Positions 51,523-53,762 of a stretch of DNA of 53,762 nucleotides are shown here, one piece after another. The position numbers and the translations under genes were made by a program. Each line of letters starts with the position of its first letter. The stretch's first letter is position 1. The DNA comes from an uncultured Candidatus Peregrinibacteria bacterium (GTDB taxonomy: Bacteria; Patescibacteriota; Gracilibacteria; Peribacterales; Peribacteraceae). The stretch is taken from positions 1-53,762 of the forward strand of contig CALMES010000079.1 in the NCBI GenBank assembly GCA_937863435.1, written 5' to 3'. The notes below the pieces were generated by a model. The model ran no database searches, had not been told where the DNA came from, and worked only from the letters and a program-made list of their open reading frames with translations.

Positions 51523-52776
51523 ATGCCTTCCTCCATCAAAGATCCAACACTTGCCGCTCAAGGTCGTCTCAATCTCGAAATTGCGGAAAAGCGCATGGGT
51601 GCTCTTATGCATGTCCGCGCACAATTCGAAAAGTCCAAGCCGTTTGCCGGACTCACTATCGGTATGGCGCTGCACGTTACCAAAGAGACGGGCATCCTGG
51701 TGCGTACGCTTGTTGCCGGTGGCGCGAAAGTGGCGATCACGGGTTGTAACCCGCTCTCAACCCAAGACGATATTGCGGCTGCACTGGCCGAAGAGAAAGA
51801 CGTACAGGTATGGGCCTACAAAGGCGAGACAACCGAAGATTACTACAAGTATTTGAACGAAGTGATTGCTGCCAAGCCGGATATCACGATCGACGATGGC
51901 TGCGATCTCATCACCGCTATTCACAAAGATCATCCGGAATTACTCGCCAGTATGATCGGCGGCTGCGAGGAAACAACAACCGGCATCATCCGTCTGCATT
52001 CCATGGTGCGCGACGGCGCTTTAAAGACACCGGTCATTGCCGTCAATGACAACAAGACCAAGCACCTGATGGACAACTATTACGGCACCGGTCAGTCGAC
52101 CTTCGACGGTATTTTGCGCTCAACGAACATGCTGATTGCCGGACGCACCGTCGTTGTGCTCGGCTACGGCAGCTGTGGCAAGGGAGTCGCTCTGCGTGCC
52201 CGCGGGCTTGGTGCACAGGTGATCGTGACAGAAGTCGATGCCTTCTGCGGACTGCAGGCAGCTATGGATGGTCACAGAGTAATGAAAATGGAAGAGGCAG
52301 CCGCTCTGGGTGACTTGTTCATTACGGTAACAGGCAACTTAAATGTCATCCGTTACGAGCACATCGAGAAAATGAAAGACGGCAGCGTGCTTGCCAACTC
52401 CGGTCACTTCGACGACGAAATCGATCTTAAGACACTGGAAACAAAAGCCAAGAAGCGCCGCGTCCGTCATTACTTAGATGAATACGCACTCGGCAACGGT
52501 CGCGTGGTGTATGTCGCTGGCGAAGGACGTCTGGTCAACCTGGCGTCTGCCGAAGGTCACCCGAGCGAAGTAATGAGTTTGTCATTCTGTGGTCAGGCAC
52601 TGGCGTGCGAATACCTGGTGAAGAACAAAGGCAAAATGAAGAACGAAGTCATCACCCTCCCACCAGAAATTGACAACTTTATTTCCAGTCTGCAGCTCAA
52701 GGCCATGGGCCTTTCTATTGATGAATTAACGGCTGAACAGAAGGCGTACTTGGGCAGCTGGCAGCATGGAACCTGA
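51523..52776 (+). CDS. ahcY: S-adenosylhomocysteine hydrolase
   Basis: This 417-residue enzyme cleaves S-adenosylhomocysteine to adenosine and homocysteine. Landmarks are LTIGMALHVTKETGILVRTL (His51), TGCNPLSTQDDIAAAL, the DDGCD acidic pair (125-126) and GGCEETTTGIIRL. VNDNKTKHLMDNYYGTGQS supplies catalytic Lys180 and Asp184, and the NAD-binding loop is GYGSCGKGVALRARGLG (214 onward). The protein ends with a normal-looking SAHase C-terminus. The 'GTGQST.DGI.R.TN' form is nearer to archaeal-type enzymes than to the proteobacterial form. The start at 51523 matches the family; the frame open to 51430 has no similarity. Confidence 0.96.
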   Translation: MPSSIKDPTLAAQGRLNLEIAEKRMGALMHVRAQFEKSKPFAGLTIGMALHVTKETGILVRTLVAGGAKVAITGCNPLSTQDDIAAALAEEKDVQVWAYKGETTEDYYKYLNEVIAAKPDITIDDGCDLITAIHKDHPELLASMIGGCEETTTGIIRLHSMVRDGALKTPVIAVNDNKTKHLMDNYYGTGQSTFDGILRSTNMLIAGRTVVVLGYGSCGKGVALRARGLGAQVIVTEVDAFCGLQAAMDGHRVMKMEEAAALGDLFITVTGNLNVIRYEHIEKMKDGSVLANSGHFDDEIDLKTLETKAKKRRVRHYLDEYALGNGRVVYVAGEGRLVNLASAEGHPSEVMSLSFCGQALACEYLVKNKGKMKNEVITLPPEIDNFISSLQLKAMGLSIDELTAEQKAYLGSWQHGT

Positions 52777-52778
52777 AG

Positions 52779-52860
52779 AGAGGTTAGCGGGAAGCGACAG
52801 GCAGTAAGAATTGTTTGCTTTGCTTATCGCTACCCGCTTACAGCTTACCGCTCGAAGAGT
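52779..52860. repeat. Inverted heptamer-repeat hairpin after ahcY
   Basis: The left arm reads GAGAGGT, TAGCGGG, AAGCGAC, AGGCAGT in 7-base steps. The reverse complement of the right arm reads GAGCGGT, AAGCTGT, AAGCGGG, TAGCGAT, AAGCAAA. 52784-52803 and 52821-52840 are reverse complements at 16 of 20 positions, with a short 17-base loop. It begins two bases after the ahcY stop and may also stall or end transcription, but there is no strong U tract. Confidence 0.7.
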
Positions 52861-53082
52861 GATTTTTAGCCTTAAATAAGCCATTTACTCTTGTTACATA
52901 TACAAACATTTGCAACTTTTTTTGACATCCTTACTATGCATTAAATTTGTGTACTGGTTTAGCGGTACATTTTTGGTCTTTGAAAGCATTGTTTTATGAT
53001 AAAAAAGCTGTTCTGCGCGTTAATTTCTACTGGCTCGGAGCTGGCAGATGACGCTCAGACTGCAACGTCACGGAGAAGCATC
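52861..53082. other. Intergenic region with a possible promoter
   Basis: This stretch is AT-rich between 52860 and 52995. It contains TTGACA at 52922-52927 but no good -10 hexamer at 16-18 bases. TGTAC/GTACA arms form a small inverted repeat at about 52950-52969. The frame of the next gene is open from an ATG at 52996, but those residues do not look like a natural N-terminus. No RNA gene is recognised. Confidence 0.35.
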
Positions 53083-53505
53083 ATGAGTTCTGCGCTACAG
53101 ACGTCGTTCGGTCCGAACAGGGGCTCTCATGGTCCAGCCGTCCAGCCCACCAAAAAGGGTCATCACATTCCACCGCAGAAGCGGGTGGCCCTGAAGCTGC
53201 AAAAAAGACTCAAGGAGCTGGAGCAAGCTGAAAATTTGGCGAAGGAGCAGAAGCGGCGTCAGGACGCGCAACACTATGCAGAGCTCCTCCGACTTTGGGA
53301 CTGGAGTGATTCCGGCAATCCCCAGGTCGAGATCTGGCTTGACCGAGCCACCGACCCCACTGGCGTCAATCTCGAGCCGGTGACGGAGCTGCGTCAACGC
53401 AACAATCAGAAGTGCGCTCGCGAGGCGCGCCGGGCCAATCGTGGCCTTGATCGCAAGAAGCGATTTAAGAGGTGGGCCAAGAAGGCCGCCATGATGTTCA
53501 ACTGA
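53083..53505 (+). CDS. Basic hypothetical protein
   Basis: This 140-residue, strongly basic protein has a disordered N-terminus (Pro/Gly/His/Lys-rich). A charged helix with coiled-coil character follows ('KRVALKLQKRLKELEQAENL' onward), then a tryptophan-containing middle (LLRLWDWSDSGNP) and an Arg/Lys-rich C-terminus (RRANRGLDRKKRFKRWAKK). It could bind nucleic acid, but no family is recognised. ATG 53083 is chosen because GGAGA lies 7 bases upstream; the frame is open to ATG 52996, which lacks such a site. The gene is unrelated to the polysaccharide locus in style. Confidence 0.6.
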   Translation: MSSALQTSFGPNRGSHGPAVQPTKKGHHIPPQKRVALKLQKRLKELEQAENLAKEQKRRQDAQHYAELLRLWDWSDSGNPQVEIWLDRATDPTGVNLEPVTELRQRNNQKCAREARRANRGLDRKKRFKRWAKKAAMMFN

Positions 53506-53538
53506 CGTTGATCCGTGGGATTGATTTCCTACCGATCA

Positions 53539-53602
53539 TTCGGCCTCGGTCTACGCGTAAGCGTGGAATCCGGGGCCGAAAGTCTACAAAATAGCTTTTT
53601 TC
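53539..53602 (+). terminator. Long hairpin with GTAA loop, possible terminator or structured RNA
   Basis: TTCGGCCTCGG-TCTACGC (53539-53556) pairs with GCGTGGA-AT-CCGGGGCCGAA (53561-53580). This gives about 18 base pairs with two G-U pairs and a two-base bulge, closed by the GNRA-type tetraloop GTAA (53557-53560). Six T residues at 53596-53601 come 15 bases later, too far for a classical intrinsic terminator. Confidence 0.55.
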
Positions 53603-53700
53603 TCATTGTTCCTTTACATCGTTTTTATACCTCACCTGCTCTGCGCAAGAAATGCGGCCAGTCGGCCCATGCGCGTATCAGGCTTGTCAGAGGATTTGCC

Positions 53701-53762
53701 ATGAAATCGGGATGGCTCCAGGAAATCAGAGATTCGTTGAAGGGCGCCACGGCCGGTGCCAC
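53701..53762 (+). CDS. Start of an unidentified gene (partial)
   Basis: ATG 53701 opens a frame that runs off the window end, reading MKSGWLQEIRDSLKGATAGA. AGAGGA lies 6 bases before the ATG, a strong Shine-Dalgarno site. The amphipathic opening followed by Gly/Ala residues would suit a membrane transporter such as a SulP-type permease, but 20 residues are not enough to assign a family. Confidence 0.6.
   Translation, partial: MKSGWLQEIRDSLKGATAGA

Noticed and set aside
51413..51856. 147-codon frame overlapping the start of ahcY
   Set aside because: It begins in the repeat element and continues in a wrong frame across the strongly conserved SAH hydrolase N-terminus.
52996..53082. 29-residue N-terminal extension of the basic hypothetical protein
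   Set aside because: ATG 52996 has no ribosome-binding site, whereas ATG 53083 has GGAGA at the right distance.
1..53762. Search for rRNA, tRNA, CRISPR arrays, insertion sequences and integrases
   Set aside because: No conserved rRNA segment, cloverleaf, regular repeat-spacer array or transposase-like protein was seen. The palindromic heptamer elements have no repeat-spacer regularity and no associated nuclease or recombinase gene.

Overview
The window is a surface-polysaccharide and glycoconjugate megalocus of about 52 kb. It is followed on the right by a short S-adenosylhomocysteine recycling module and the edge of an unrelated region. There is no rRNA, tRNA, transposase, integrase or CRISPR array that I could recognise. 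The compact layout (many ATGA and TGATG overlaps), roughly balanced base composition, frequent absence of Shine-Dalgarno sites and the mix of sugar-nucleotide genes would suit a Candidate Phyla Radiation bacterium such as Peregrinibacteria/Peribacteria. That assignment is inference, because no marker gene is present.

Layout, left to right. 1-2545: end of an unknown gene and two GT4 glycosyltransferases. 2574-4301 (minus): two small paralogous membrane proteins and a DegT aminotransferase. 4380-5183: a GT2. 5170-11672 (minus): hexapeptide acyltransferase, an acyltransferase-aminotransferase fusion, a Gfo/Idh/MocA oxidoreductase, a GT-B transferase, GDP-mannose 4,6-dehydratase and a His-type DegT enzyme. 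11773-14006: GT4 and UDP-GlcNAc 2-epimerase. 14003-17418 (minus): C-methyltransferase, SDR epimerase, oxidoreductase and a possible leader peptide. 17500-19486: GT2 and a nucleotide-sugar dehydrogenase. 19494-31578 (minus): membrane glycosyltransferase, two GT4s, two methyltransferases, flippase, asparagine synthase, GMC oxidoreductase, SDR with an extra C-terminal domain, and another methyltransferase. 31676-35659: second asparagine synthase, a broken membrane protein and a GT2. 35607-39576 (minus): GT2, membrane protein, TviB-like dehydrogenase, FkbM methyltransferase. 39684-42994: SDR, GtrA, FAD protein. 42915-45162 (minus): hypothetical proteins and an SDR. 45295-47501: GT2 and a GT39-like protein. 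47565-50220 (minus): a 33-residue membrane protein, UDP-glucuronate epimerase, UDP-glucose dehydrogenase. 50426-52776: PfkB kinase and S-adenosylhomocysteinase. The right end holds a basic hypothetical protein and the start of another gene.

How the genes fit together: UDP-glucose is routed to UDP-GlcA and UDP-GalA, UDP-GlcNAc to UDP-ManNAc and uronic acids, and GDP-mannose to 4-keto-6-deoxy sugars. Glycosyltransferases assemble these on lipid carrier, the flippase exports them, and membrane GT39/GT87-like enzymes with GtrA/DPM-type donors act outside. At least five SAM-dependent methyltransferases are encoded, so the adjacent SAH hydrolase and adenosine-kinase-like protein make biochemical sense.

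The main unexpected signals are in the DNA rather than the gene list. (1) Most transcription-unit starts have a TAnnnT -10 hexamer ending 6 (sometimes 5 or 7) bases before the start codon, which points to widespread leaderless mRNAs, including TTG starts. (2) A family of degenerate 7-bp-period repeats, usually as inverted arms, occupies several intergenic gaps and appears in frame inside the FAD protein gene. (3) Small genes were found by eye: a 33-aa membrane protein with a canonical promoter and Shine-Dalgarno site, and a leaderless 27-aa leader ORF coupled to an oxidoreductase. (4) Protein oddities include the acyltransferase-aminotransferase fusion, the Lys-to-His PLP enzyme beside gmd, and an in-frame TAA in a membrane protein gene.
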